From Oleiagrimonas sp964566965 (GTDB lineage: Bacteria; Pseudomonadota; Gammaproteobacteria; Xanthomonadales; Rhodanobacteraceae), in contig CAZMKO010000031.1 of assembly GCA_964566965.1 (NCBI GenBank), forward strand, positions 1 to 23,618: a stretch of 23,618 nt of DNA, in the 5' to 3' direction. Below, piece after piece: positions 14,121 to 21,545 of the stretch (the first letter of the stretch is position 1; every line of letters begins with the position of its first letter). Position numbers and translations under genes: made by a program. The notes under the pieces were generated by a model. The model made no database searches. It saw only the letters and a list, made by a program, of their open reading frames with translations, and was not told where the DNA came from.

Positions 14121-15255
14121 AGACCTGTGCCTGATCATGATACGGCGAATGCGCCCGCATGTGCCGGCCGGTGGTTTCCAATATCATCTTTTCCTCGCCC
14201 AGTGCGGCCGCAACGGCCTGCCGGAACCCGGCATGGACCAGATAGTGGCGCGAGTGGGTACGTACCGGCACAAAACCGCGTGCCAGCTTGTGCCGCCCCT
14301 GGGCACCGGGCAGGAACCGTGCCAACCCCCGCTCGATGGCGTAGTCGATACCCAGGTAGTAGCACAGTTCGAAATGCAGTCCGGGAAGCGGCCTCCACGC
14401 TCCCCAGTAGCGGCCGTAGAGGGTGCGGCGGTCGCACAGAAACAGGGCCATCGCCACGATGGCGCCGTCACGTGCGCGTGCCAGACCCACCTGCACGCCG
14501 TCACCCAACGTATTGGCCAGGTGACGAAAAAACGCCAGACTCAGCGTGGCGTGATTGCCTTTGCGCTCGAACGTGTGGCGATACAGCGCATGCACGGCTT
14601 CCCATTCGTCCGCACGCAGCGTGTCGCCGCGCTGCATGTGGCAGTCGATACTGGCCGTAGCCACCTGCTGGCGTTCGGTCCGGATGTTTTTGCGTTTCTT
14701 GTGTTTCAGGGCGGCCAGGAAATCGTCGAAATCGCGGTAGCCGTGGTTGTGCCAGTGGTATTGCCAGTCGAAGCGTTCCAGCCAGGGAGCGGAGAAGGCC
14801 TCCAGCTCGTGGTCCGGCAGAAAATCCACATGCACCGAGGAAAGTCCGTATTCGCGGGCGTGTTCGACCAGCGCCGCGACCAGCTGTCGGCGCCCGGCGG
14901 CATCGCGCGCCAGCAGGCGGGGACCGGGGACAGGCGAGTAGGGCACGGCGCACAGCAACTTGGGGTAGTACGCGCCGCCGGCCCGCTCCCAGGCATCGGC
15001 CCAGCCCCAGTCGAACACGTATTCGCCGTGGGAGTTGTACTTGAGGTAAAGCGGTGCCGCCGCCAGCAAGCGGCCGTCATCATCGTGCAAGGTCAGGTGA
15101 TGCGGGCGCCACCCCCAGTCATCGCGGATGCAACCATGATGCTCCAGCCCCGCGAGGAAGGTGTGAGACACGAAGGGATCGGTATTGCCGGCCAGGGCGT
15201 CCCACGCCGCCGCATCAACAGCATCGAGCGAGTCGTGGAAGTGGATGGCAGGCAT
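14119..15255 (-). CDS. FemAB-like GNAT-fold acyltransferase (PF04339)
   Basis: A 378-residue protein of the FemAB-like family once labelled peptidoglycan biosynthesis/recognition (PF04339, DUF482). It has a tandem GNAT-type fold. Recognisable blocks are NTDPFVSHTFLAGLE near residues 24-38, a PLYLKYNSHGEYVFDWGWADAWERAG stretch, HWHNHGYRDFDDFLAALKHKKRKNIRTER in the middle, and YWGAWRPLPGLHFELCYYLGIDYAI in the second half. No biochemical role is established; aminoacyl or acyl transfer is inferred from the fold. I chose the ATG at 15255 (MPAIHFHD), with GAGG close upstream; a GTG at 15285 would place the start 7 bp from the trxB stop. The gene follows trxB by 37 bp and is followed by aat, an order I recall from other Xanthomonadales. 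Confidence 0.83.
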   Translation of the reverse strand: MPAIHFHDSLDAVDAAAWDALAGNTDPFVSHTFLAGLEHHGCIRDDWGWRPHHLTLHDDDGRLLAAAPLYLKYNSHGEYVFDWGWADAWERAGGAYYPKLLCAVPYSPVPGPRLLARDAAGRRQLVAALVEHAREYGLSSVHVDFLPDHELEAFSAPWLERFDWQYHWHNHGYRDFDDFLAALKHKKRKNIRTERQQVATASIDCHMQRGDTLRADEWEAVHALYRHTFERKGNHATLSLAFFRHLANTLGDGVQVGLARARDGAIVAMALFLCDRRTLYGRYWGAWRPLPGLHFELCYYLGIDYAIERGLARFLPGAQGRHKLARGFVPVRTHSRHYLVHAGFRQAVAAALGEEKMILETTGRHMRAHSPYHDQAQV

Positions 15256-15292
15256 GGCCTCTTTGCAGGGTGGGCCTTGGCCCACCGCGCGA

Positions 15293-16255
15293 TCAACCCG
15301 TCAGGTTCTGCTCGTCCAGCCAGCGCTCGGCATCCAGTGCGGCCATGCAGCCGAAACCGGCCGAGGTGACGGCCTGGCGGTAGACCTGGTCGGCCACGTC
15401 GCCGGCGGCGAATACGCCGGGCACGCTGGTCATGGTGGCCAGGCCCTCCAACCCGCTGCGGATGGTGATGTAGCCGTTCTTCATGTCCAGCTGGCCGTCG
15501 AAGATGCTGGTGTTCGGGGTATGCCCGATGGCCACGAAGAAACCCGTGACCGTCAGCTCCCGCGTGCTGTCGTCCTGCGTGCTCTTCAGGCGCAACCCGG
15601 TGACACCGCTGTCGTCGCCGAGCACCTCATCAACCACATGGTTCCAGACCGGCTCGATCTTGCCCTCGTCGATCTTCGCGAACAGTTTGTCCTGCATGAT
15701 CTTCTCCGCGCGCAGGCTGTCGCGCCGGTGCACCAGATGCACCTTCTTGCAGATATTGGCCAGGTACAGCGCTTCTTCCACGGCGGTGTTGCCGCCGCCG
15801 ACCACGGCCACTTCCTGGTCACGGAAAAAGAAGCCGTCGCAGGTGGCGCAGGCCGACACGCCCTTGCCCTTGTAATGCTCTTCGGAGGCCAGACCGAGGT
15901 ACTTGGCGGTGGCCCCCGTGGAGATGATCAGCGCATCACAGGTGTATTCGCCGCTGTCGCCCTTGAGGTGGAAGGGACGCTTTTTCAGGTCGGCGGTATG
16001 GATATGATCGAAAATCATCTCCGTCTTGAAGCGCTCGGCGTGCTCGGCCATGCGCTTCATGAGCTCCGGCCCCTGCACGCCGTTCTGGTCGCCGGGCCAG
16101 TTGTCCACGTCGGTGGTGGTCATCAACTGGCCGCCTTGTTCCAGGCCGGTGATCATGGTCGGTTTCAGGTTGGCGCGGGCCGCGTAAACTGCCGCGCTGT
16201 AGCCTGCGGGGCCGGATCCGAGGACGATGAGGCGACTGTGCTTGGGGGTGCTCAT
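15293..16255 (-). CDS. trxB: Thioredoxin reductase
   Basis: A 320-residue NADPH-dependent flavoenzyme that reduces thioredoxin in the cytosol. The FAD-binding motif GSGPAG is at residues 13-18, the NADPH motif GGGNTA at 153-158, and the redox-active disulfide CATC at 136-139 (SACATCDGFFF). The C-terminal FAD contact block is FAAGDVADQVYRQAVTSAGFGCMAA. Length is that of the low-molecular-weight bacterial enzyme. The ATG at 16255 (MSTPKHSRLIVLGSG) is the natural start; the upstream open frame is not family-like. The Shine-Dalgarno is weak (GGA about 10 bases upstream). It heads the minus-strand unit trxB - FemAB-like - aat and is divergent from ald across 226 bp. Confidence 0.97.
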   Translation of the reverse strand: MSTPKHSRLIVLGSGPAGYSAAVYAARANLKPTMITGLEQGGQLMTTTDVDNWPGDQNGVQGPELMKRMAEHAERFKTEMIFDHIHTADLKKRPFHLKGDSGEYTCDALIISTGATAKYLGLASEEHYKGKGVSACATCDGFFFRDQEVAVVGGGNTAVEEALYLANICKKVHLVHRRDSLRAEKIMQDKLFAKIDEGKIEPVWNHVVDEVLGDDSGVTGLRLKSTQDDSTRELTVTGFFVAIGHTPNTSIFDGQLDMKNGYITIRSGLEGLATMTSVPGVFAAGDVADQVYRQAVTSAGFGCMAALDAERWLDEQNLTG

Positions 16256-16481
16256 GTATAATTCCAAGTTGATTTGATTGTCTTTGCCGGCGCCATCGAG
16301 AGCGCCTCCCGCGGTTTCCGTCGAGCGCATGTTTCCGATGCGCCGTTTCACCACGGGCAGGCCAAGAGAATGGGGAAGGCGGGCCGTCAAATCAAGGGAT
16401 CAAAGACGCCACAAGAAGTGGAACCCCATTCCGGCGGCCACCGCCGTTCCCCATCACTGTCACATGCGAGGATTCACGTCC
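16256..16481. promoter_or_regulatory. Divergent trxB/ald intergenic region with inverted repeats
   Basis: This 226-bp spacer must carry the promoters of trxB and ald. A perfect TATAAT lies at 16257-16262 on the plus strand but without a -35 at proper distance. ATGGGGAAGGCGG at 16370-16382 is repeated in inverted form at 16441-16454 with one extra base, so the two arms could form a long stem. Inside it CGGCGG-CCA-CCGCCG (16432-16446) makes a tight hairpin. The hairpin ends about 20 bases before the ald ribosome-binding site, where structure could affect translation. Confidence 0.4.
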
Positions 16482-17540
16482 ATGCGTATCGGTATTCCTT
16501 CCGAAACCAAGATTCTGGAGGGCCGTGTGGCCCTGGTTCCCGCCGCGGCCGCCGACCTGGTGCGTCGTGGGCACGAGGTGTTCGTGCAGGCCGGCGCCGG
16601 CGAGAAGAGCGGCTACAGCGACGACGATTACCGCAACCTGGGCGTCAAGGTGGTGCCCGATGCCGCGGCCCTGTACGAGTCGGGTGAACTGATCGTCAAG
16701 GTCAAGGAGCCGATCGCGGGCGACCTGGAGCACCTCAAGAAGCATCACACGCTGTTTTGCTACCTGCATCTTGCCGCCGAGCCGGCACTGACCAAGCGAC
16801 TGCTCGAGATCGGCCTGACCGCAGTGGCTTTCGAGTCGGTGACCGTGAACGGCGCGCTGCCGCTGCTGGCGCCGATGTCGGTGATTGCCGGTCGCCTGGC
16901 CGGCCAGATCGGCACCACGCTGCTGCATCGTCCGCAGGGTGGCAAGGGCAAGCTGCTGGGCGGCATGGCCGCCGCGCCGCGCGGCAAGGTGGTGGTGTTG
17001 GGCGCCGGTACCGCCGGTGGCGCCGCTGCCGCGCAGGTGGCCTCCACCGGTGCCAACGTGGTGGTGTTCGACCTGATGCCTTCGCGCATGGAAGCCATGC
17101 GCCAGCTCGGTCCCAACGTGACCGGCCTGTACTCCTACGAGGCCTCGGTGGCCGAGGAAGTGGCATCGGCCGATCTGGTCGTGGGCGCGGTGCTGGTGCC
17201 CAGCGCCAAGGCCCCGCAGGTGCTGACCGAAGACATGATCAAGGCCATGGAACCGGGCAGCGTGGTGGCGGACATCGCCATCGACCAGGGCGGCTGTTTC
17301 CAGACTTCCAAGCCGACCAGCTGGCAGGACCCGACCTACGACGTGCACGGCGTGACCCACTTCTGCGTCACCAACATGCCCGGTGCGGTGCCGCAGACCT
17401 CCACGCTGGCCATTTCGGCCGCCATCCTGCCGTACGTGCAGCGCATGGCCGGTGGCGACGCGTGGCGCGACTTCGCACCGCTTCGCGAAGGCCTCAATGT
17501 CGAGAACGGCGAACTGGTGCACCCGGCGCTGAAGGGCTGA
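16482..17540 (+). CDS. ald: Alanine dehydrogenase
   Basis: A 352-residue NAD-dependent enzyme interconverting L-alanine with pyruvate and ammonia. Active-site residues known from the Mycobacterium enzyme are in register: R15 (EGRVAL), K75 (VKVKEP), H96 (YLHLA) and D268 (IDQGG). The nucleotide-binding loop is GAGTAGG at 174-180. It is slightly shorter than the usual 370 residues, mainly at the C-terminus, but no block is missing. PntA, the related transhydrogenase subunit, would lack the alanine-site residues and carry extra sequence. The ATG at 16482 has GAGGA about 9 bases upstream. Downstream lie a strong hairpin and then ftsK. In E. coli the regulator gene lrp occupies this place between trxB and ftsK. 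Confidence 0.95.
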   Translation: MRIGIPSETKILEGRVALVPAAAADLVRRGHEVFVQAGAGEKSGYSDDDYRNLGVKVVPDAAALYESGELIVKVKEPIAGDLEHLKKHHTLFCYLHLAAEPALTKRLLEIGLTAVAFESVTVNGALPLLAPMSVIAGRLAGQIGTTLLHRPQGGKGKLLGGMAAAPRGKVVVLGAGTAGGAAAAQVASTGANVVVFDLMPSRMEAMRQLGPNVTGLYSYEASVAEEVASADLVVGAVLVPSAKAPQVLTEDMIKAMEPGSVVADIAIDQGGCFQTSKPTSWQDPTYDVHGVTHFCVTNMPGAVPQTSTLAISAAILPYVQRMAGGDAWRDFAPLREGLNVENGELVHPALKG

Positions 17541-17556
17541 CCGGGCATCGCCATGA

Positions 17557-17590
17557 GCCGGGCGCGCGGACGACACGCCGCGCGCCCGGC
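17557..17590 (+). terminator. Perfect 13-bp GC hairpin after ald
   Basis: GCCGGGCGCGCGG (17557-17569) pairs with CCGCGCGCCCGGC (17578-17590) without mismatch around the loop ACGACACG. It starts 17 bases after the ald stop. No U tract follows, so it is an atypical terminator or a 3'-end stabilising structure. Position and strength make a transcription-end role likely. Confidence 0.6.
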
Positions 17591-17599
17591 CCTGCAGGC

Positions 17600-17607
17600 G
17601 GGCAGGG
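17600..17607 (+). other. KOPS-like motif GGGCAGGG upstream of ftsK
   Basis: It matches GGGNAGGG, the FtsK-orienting polar sequence defined in E. coli. Further plus-strand matches are at 3203-3210, 6091-6098, 9181-9188, 9505-9512 and 22131-22138. I found no match on the minus strand. Function in this organism is inferred. Confidence 0.35.
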
Positions 17608-17661
17608 CGGCTGATGCCCACCTGCGTCGGATGCGGTCGGGGCGTGCCTGGTGGCGCACCG

Positions 17662-17670
17662 TGATATAAC
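17662..17670 (+). promoter_or_regulatory. ftsK: Extended -10 promoter candidate for ftsK
   Basis: TG-A-TATAAC is a TGn extended -10 with a 5/6 hexamer. A start near 17677 would give a leader of about 30 bases to the GTG at 17707. No -35 consensus is visible, which extended -10 promoters can tolerate. Confidence 0.4.
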
Positions 17671-17706
17671 CACCGCCATCAGGATCATTCGGATACAGGA
17701 CCCCAC

Positions 17707-20082
17707 GTGGCACGCAAGGCCAAGGCTACCAACGGAAAGACCGGAAGGACCGGCAAATCCGCCGCCGTGCGGACAAGCACGCAGGAACGTCCGGCCATGA
17801 GCGAGGAGACCCGGCGGCGCCTGCGCGAGGCCGGTGTGCTGCTGCTGGTGCCGCTGGCGGTTTACCTGCTGGTGTGCCTGTTCAGCTACGACCCGTCCGA
17901 TCCCAGCTGGTCGCACGTGGCCGGCAACGGCAAGACCCACAACCTCGGCGGCACCGTCGGGGCGTGGATCGCGGATCTGCTGCGCTACCTGTTCGGTGCC
18001 ATCGCGTACTTTTTCCCCCTGTTGCTGCTGGCGCTGGGCCTGCGCGTGCTGCGCCGGGATGCCGAACCGCATGAACCCACACCGTGGGAACCGGCCCTGC
18101 GGCTGGTCGGCTTCGTGATGTTTTTCAGCGTAGGTCCGGCTCTGGCGTGGTTGAGCTTTTCGCACGCCGCGGTGCCGCCGGAAGGGGCGGGCGGGGTGCT
18201 CGGCCATGCCATCGGTTCAGGGCTGGTCAGCGCCTTCGGTGCCAAGGGCGCGCCGTTGCTGTTGATCGCCTTGTTCCTGATCGCCATCACCCTGGCCACC
18301 AGTCTGTCCTGGTTCCGGGTGATGGATTGGACCGGGCGCGCCACGCTGGCCGGTGTGGCATGGGTGGGGCGACGCCTGCGGCGTGCGCCGGAGCGGCTGG
18401 CCGCCCGCTCGGCACGCGCCGAGCGCGAGGTTGCCAAACGCACGGATGCCGTGCGTCAGGCGCGCCGCGAGCCGATCCGCATCGAACCGGTCGCTCCCAA
18501 GGTGGAAAAGAGTGCCCGCGCCACCCGCGAGACCCAGATACCGCTGTTCACCGGCGCCTCGGCCAAGGGCGAGCTGCCACCGTTGTCACTGCTGGACGAG
18601 CCGGGCGATCAGGGGCCCGGGTACTCGGAGGAAACGCTCGAGGTGCTGTCGCGCCAGGTCGAGCTGAAGCTCAAGGATTTTCGCATCGAGGCCAAGGTGG
18701 TGGGCGTGTATCCCGGCCCGGTGATCACCCGTTTCGAGCTGGAACCGGCGCCCGGCGTGCGCGGCTCGCAGGTGTCCAACCTGGACAAGGACATCGCCCG
18801 CGGCCTGTCGGTGATCAGCGTGCGCGTGGTCGACGTGATCCCGGGCAAGAGCGTGATCGGCCTGGAAATTCCCAACAACCGGCGCGAGATCGTGTACCTG
18901 TCGGAAATCCTGCGCTCGAAGGAATACGACAGCGCCAAGTCGATGCTGACCCTGGCCCTGGGCAAGGACATCGGCGGCCGGCCCATCGTCACGGACCTGG
19001 CCAAGATGCCGCACCTGCTGGTGGCCGGCACCACCGGCTCGGGCAAGTCGGTGGCGGTCAACGCCATGATCCTGTCGCTGCTGTACAAGGCCAGCGCCGA
19101 ACAGGTGCGCCTGATCATGATCGACCCCAAGATGCTGGAGTTGTCGGTCTACGAAGGCATTCCACACCTGCTGGCACCGGTGGTCACGGACATGAAGGAA
19201 GCCGCCAACGCGCTGCGCTGGTGCGTGGGCGAGATGGAGCGCCGCTACAAGCTGATGGCGGCCACCGGCGTGCGCAACCTGGCCGGTTTCAACAAGAAGG
19301 TGCGCGATGCCGAGGCGGCCGGTCAGCCGTTGCTGGACCCGCTGTTCACGCCGAACCCCGAGGCACCGGAGGTGACCGCCGAGCCGCTGCAGCCACTGCC
19401 GCACATCGTGGTCATCATCGACGAATTCGCCGACATGATGATGATCGTCGGCAAGAAGGTCGAAGAACTCATCGCGCGCCTGGCGCAGAAGGCACGTGCC
19501 GCCGGCGTGCACCTGATCCTGGCCACGCAGCGTCCGTCGGTAGATGTCATCACCGGCCTCATCAAGGCCAACATTCCCACGCGTATCGCCTTCCAGGTCT
19601 CCTCGCGCGTGGATTCGCGCACCATCCTGGACCAGTCCGGCGCCGAGACCCTTCTGGGCCACGGCGACATGCTGTTCCTGCCGCCCGGCACGGCCATGCC
19701 CGAACGCGTGCATGGCGCCTTCGTGGATGATCACGAGGTGCACAACGTGGTCGAGTGGCTGAAAACCCAGGGCGAGCCCAACTACATCGAGGGCGTGCTC
19801 GAAGACGAGCAGACCATGGGCGACGGGCGCGTCATCAACGAGTCCGGCATTCCGCAGGACGCCGGCGGCGACGACAACAGCGACGCGGCCTTGTACGACC
19901 GGGCCGTGGCCGTGGTCACGCAGACCCGTCGCGCCTCCATTTCGGGCGTGCAGCGACACTTGCGCATCGGTTACAACCGGGCCGCGCGCCTGATCGAGCA
20001 GATGGAGGCCGACGGCGTGGTCAGCGCACCCCAACACAACGGCACCCGCGAGGTGCTGGCGCCGCCGCCGCCCAAGGATTGA
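17707..20082 (+). CDS. ftsK: DNA translocase FtsK
   Basis: A 791-residue septal DNA translocase that pumps chromosome ends towards dif and activates XerCD. The N-terminus has a Lys/Arg-rich tail and four membrane helices (about residues 44-60, 92-114, 131-151 and 181-201). A short linker (about 210-300) rich in Arg follows. The motor has Walker A GTTGSGKS at 441-448, Walker B IVVIIDEFAD at 567-576 and ATQRPSVDVITGLIK after it. The gamma winged-helix domain (about 728-785, SISGVQRHLRIGYNRAARLIEQME) reads KOPS. The compact linker makes it shorter than E. coli FtsK (1329 aa), and the size matches SpoIIIE-like forms. GTG at 17707 with AGGA six bases upstream is chosen; an ATG at 17797 is possible. 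It precedes lolA, as in E. coli. Confidence 0.97.
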   Translation: MARKAKATNGKTGRTGKSAAVRTSTQERPAMSEETRRRLREAGVLLLVPLAVYLLVCLFSYDPSDPSWSHVAGNGKTHNLGGTVGAWIADLLRYLFGAIAYFFPLLLLALGLRVLRRDAEPHEPTPWEPALRLVGFVMFFSVGPALAWLSFSHAAVPPEGAGGVLGHAIGSGLVSAFGAKGAPLLLIALFLIAITLATSLSWFRVMDWTGRATLAGVAWVGRRLRRAPERLAARSARAEREVAKRTDAVRQARREPIRIEPVAPKVEKSARATRETQIPLFTGASAKGELPPLSLLDEPGDQGPGYSEETLEVLSRQVELKLKDFRIEAKVVGVYPGPVITRFELEPAPGVRGSQVSNLDKDIARGLSVISVRVVDVIPGKSVIGLEIPNNRREIVYLSEILRSKEYDSAKSMLTLALGKDIGGRPIVTDLAKMPHLLVAGTTGSGKSVAVNAMILSLLYKASAEQVRLIMIDPKMLELSVYEGIPHLLAPVVTDMKEAANALRWCVGEMERRYKLMAATGVRNLAGFNKKVRDAEAAGQPLLDPLFTPNPEAPEVTAEPLQPLPHIVVIIDEFADMMMIVGKKVEELIARLAQKARAAGVHLILATQRPSVDVITGLIKANIPTRIAFQVSSRVDSRTILDQSGAETLLGHGDMLFLPPGTAMPERVHGAFVDDHEVHNVVEWLKTQGEPNYIEGVLEDEQTMGDGRVINESGIPQDAGGDDNSDAALYDRAVAVVTQTRRASISGVQRHLRIGYNRAARLIEQMEADGVVSAPQHNGTREVLAPPPPKD

Positions 20083-20179
20083 GCGTCCCGTGCGGGGCGT
20101 CGATTCGCCGTGTCGCGTTGCAGGCTGCGGTTAAGCTTCGCTTGTTACATTCCCCCCATCGTCACGCGGAATCGCCTGC

Positions 20180-20845
20180 ATGAAACGTCTCGTCAGTCTT
20201 GGCCTGCTGTTCCTGGTTCTCGCCGTCACCGCCCCAGCCATGGCCGCCGACGGCAGCGCGCGCGCGCGCCTGGACCGGTTCGCCGAGGGCCTGAAATCCC
20301 TCTCCGGCCATTTTCGCCAGAGCATGACCGATGCCAACGGCCATCAGGGCAAGACCAGCGAAGGCAAGGTCGCCCTGCAGGCCCCGCGCCAGTTCCGCTG
20401 GGAAACCACCTCGCCGTACGAGCAGCTGATCGTGGCCGACGGCAGCCACGTGTGGATGTACGAGCCGGACCTGGACCAGGTCACCGTGCGTCAGCAGAGC
20501 ACCGCCGAGGCGCACAGCCCGCTGACCGTACTGACCGACGTCTCGCGCCTGGACAAGGACTTCGACGCCCGCGACATGGGTACACGCGACGATCTGGCCT
20601 GGTTGCGCCTGACGCCGAAGGACGATCACGCCCGCGTGCAGTACACCGAGCTCGGCTTCGATGAGCGCGGCCTGCGCGCCATGGTCTTCAAGGACCAGCT
20701 GGGCAACATGACCCGGATCGAATTTTCCCACTGGCAGCGCAATACGACGCTGCCCGCCGACACGTTCCACTTCACGCCACCGAAGGACGCCGACGTGGTC
20801 GGTGACGTCGATTCCGTGCCACAAGTGACGCCGATCGGCCAATAG
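20180..20845 (+). CDS. lolA: Outer-membrane lipoprotein carrier protein LolA
   Basis: A 221-residue periplasmic chaperone that takes lipoproteins from the LolCDE complex to LolB at the outer membrane. A Sec signal peptide spans residues 1-23 (LLFLVLAVTAPAMA, cleavage before ADGS). The mature part has the family blocks LKSLSGHFRQSM, GKVALQAPRQFRWETTSPYEQLIVADGSHVWMYEPDLDQVTV, and the later DQLGNMTRIEFSHWQRN with the FHFTPPKDADVV ending. GGAA lies about 9 bases before the ATG. The gene sits 97 bp after ftsK and before cytochrome b561 and rarA; in E. coli lolA is directly followed by rarA, so the b561 gene is an extra in this order. Confidence 0.96.
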   Translation: MKRLVSLGLLFLVLAVTAPAMAADGSARARLDRFAEGLKSLSGHFRQSMTDANGHQGKTSEGKVALQAPRQFRWETTSPYEQLIVADGSHVWMYEPDLDQVTVRQQSTAEAHSPLTVLTDVSRLDKDFDARDMGTRDDLAWLRLTPKDDHARVQYTELGFDERGLRAMVFKDQLGNMTRIEFSHWQRNTTLPADTFHFTPPKDADVVGDVDSVPQVTPIGQ

Positions 20846-20899
20846 GACGTGGCGGGCACCGCTGTCGTTCTTGTCAGCCGGGGCCGTTTCTGGCACCTT

Positions 20900-20918
20900 G
20901 ATGAGAATCATTAGCATC
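20900..20918 (+). promoter_or_regulatory. Fur-box-like site before the cytochrome b561 gene
   Basis: GATGAGAATCATTAGCATC is an imperfect 19-bp palindrome (7 of 9 pairs around a central C). Its core GAGAATCATTAGC matches the Fur half-site arrangement GATAATCATTATC at 11 of 13 bases. It ends 14 bases before the ATG at 20933, where a bound repressor would block transcription. Binding by Fur is inferred from sequence alone. Confidence 0.6.
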
Positions 20919-20932
20919 AACGGAAAGCGTCC

Positions 20933-21499
20933 ATGACCCGGCAACCGATGTCGCGCTATCGTCCCATCCAGCGGCACCTGCACTGGATCATCTTCGCGTT
21001 GGTCCTGCTCACCTACCTGCTCATCAACATCCACCATTGGACGCTGCGCAGCGACTGGCTGCACGGCCCCAGCGAGCACCTGCACATGCTGATGGGCATC
21101 CTGGTGTTGCTGGTGACCCTCCCGCGCCTGTGGATGCGTCGGAAATACGGTGCGCCGCCGGTCCAGCCGCCGTTGACACGCCTGGTCAGTGCGCTGGCGC
21201 ACGTCACGCATTGGGCGCTGTACGCGTTCCTGGTGGTGCAGCCGGTCCTCGGCATCGCCTACCGGCAGATCAAGGGCAAGGACATCAGCCTGTTCGGCAC
21301 CACCATCGTGCCGTCATTCGTGCCGCATCCGAACCTGGAGCTGGCCAAGGAGGTCTTCCGGTTCCATGCCCTGATCGGCACCGCGTTCTATTACATCATC
21401 GCGCTGCACATCGCCGCCGCCCTGTGGCATCACTACTTGCGCCGCGACAACACCCTGCAGCGCATGCTGCCGCCGCCGCGCGACGCGGCCGGCTCCTGA
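20933..21499 (+). CDS. Cytochrome b561 family membrane protein
   Basis: A 188-residue di-haem b-type cytochrome of the bacterial b561 family (PF01292 type), an inner-membrane electron carrier that takes electrons from the quinol pool or superoxide. Four membrane helices are visible: about residues 17-32 (HWIIFALVLLTYLLI), 52-66, 86-104 and 143-166. The histidines expected for haem binding lie in QRHLHWI (near residue 16), SEHLHMLMG (near 49), HWALY and RFHALIG/LHIAAALWHH. GGAAAG lies upstream of the ATG at 20933. The Fur-box-like site directly before the gene suggests iron control, unusual among its housekeeping neighbours. It separates lolA from rarA. Substrate and partner are unknown. Confidence 0.9.
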   Translation: MTRQPMSRYRPIQRHLHWIIFALVLLTYLLINIHHWTLRSDWLHGPSEHLHMLMGILVLLVTLPRLWMRRKYGAPPVQPPLTRLVSALAHVTHWALYAFLVVQPVLGIAYRQIKGKDISLFGTTIVPSFVPHPNLELAKEVFRFHALIGTAFYYIIALHIAAALWHHYLRRDNTLQRMLPPPRDAAGS

Positions 21500-21533
21500 T
21501 ACCGGCCAGCCGGCAACGGCGGTGCATGCCGCG

Positions 21534-21539
21534 TATCAT
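21534..21539 (+). promoter_or_regulatory. rarA: -10-like hexamer at leaderless spacing (rarA)
   Basis: TATCAT matches TATAAT at 5/6. A start seven bases after it would coincide with the A of the rarA ATG (21546). The -35 region is poor (CGGCAA at 17-bp spacing). There is no convincing Shine-Dalgarno before this ATG. Confidence 0.3.
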
Positions 21540-21545
21540 GAGCCC

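Noticed and set aside
16257..16262. Perfect TATAAT on the plus strand near the trxB start
   Set aside because: No -35 at a suitable distance, and it would give ald a leader of over 200 bases. Kept only as a note on the intergenic region.
16278..16481. Open frame extending ald upstream by 68 codons
   Set aside because: The extension has no similarity to alanine dehydrogenase, lies in the divergent promoter region, and the ATG at 16482 has a good ribosome-binding site.
18586..20037. Long minus-strand open frame antisense to ftsK
   Set aside because: ftsK is unmistakable, and the antisense product is His/Asp/Gln-rich without a domain pattern.
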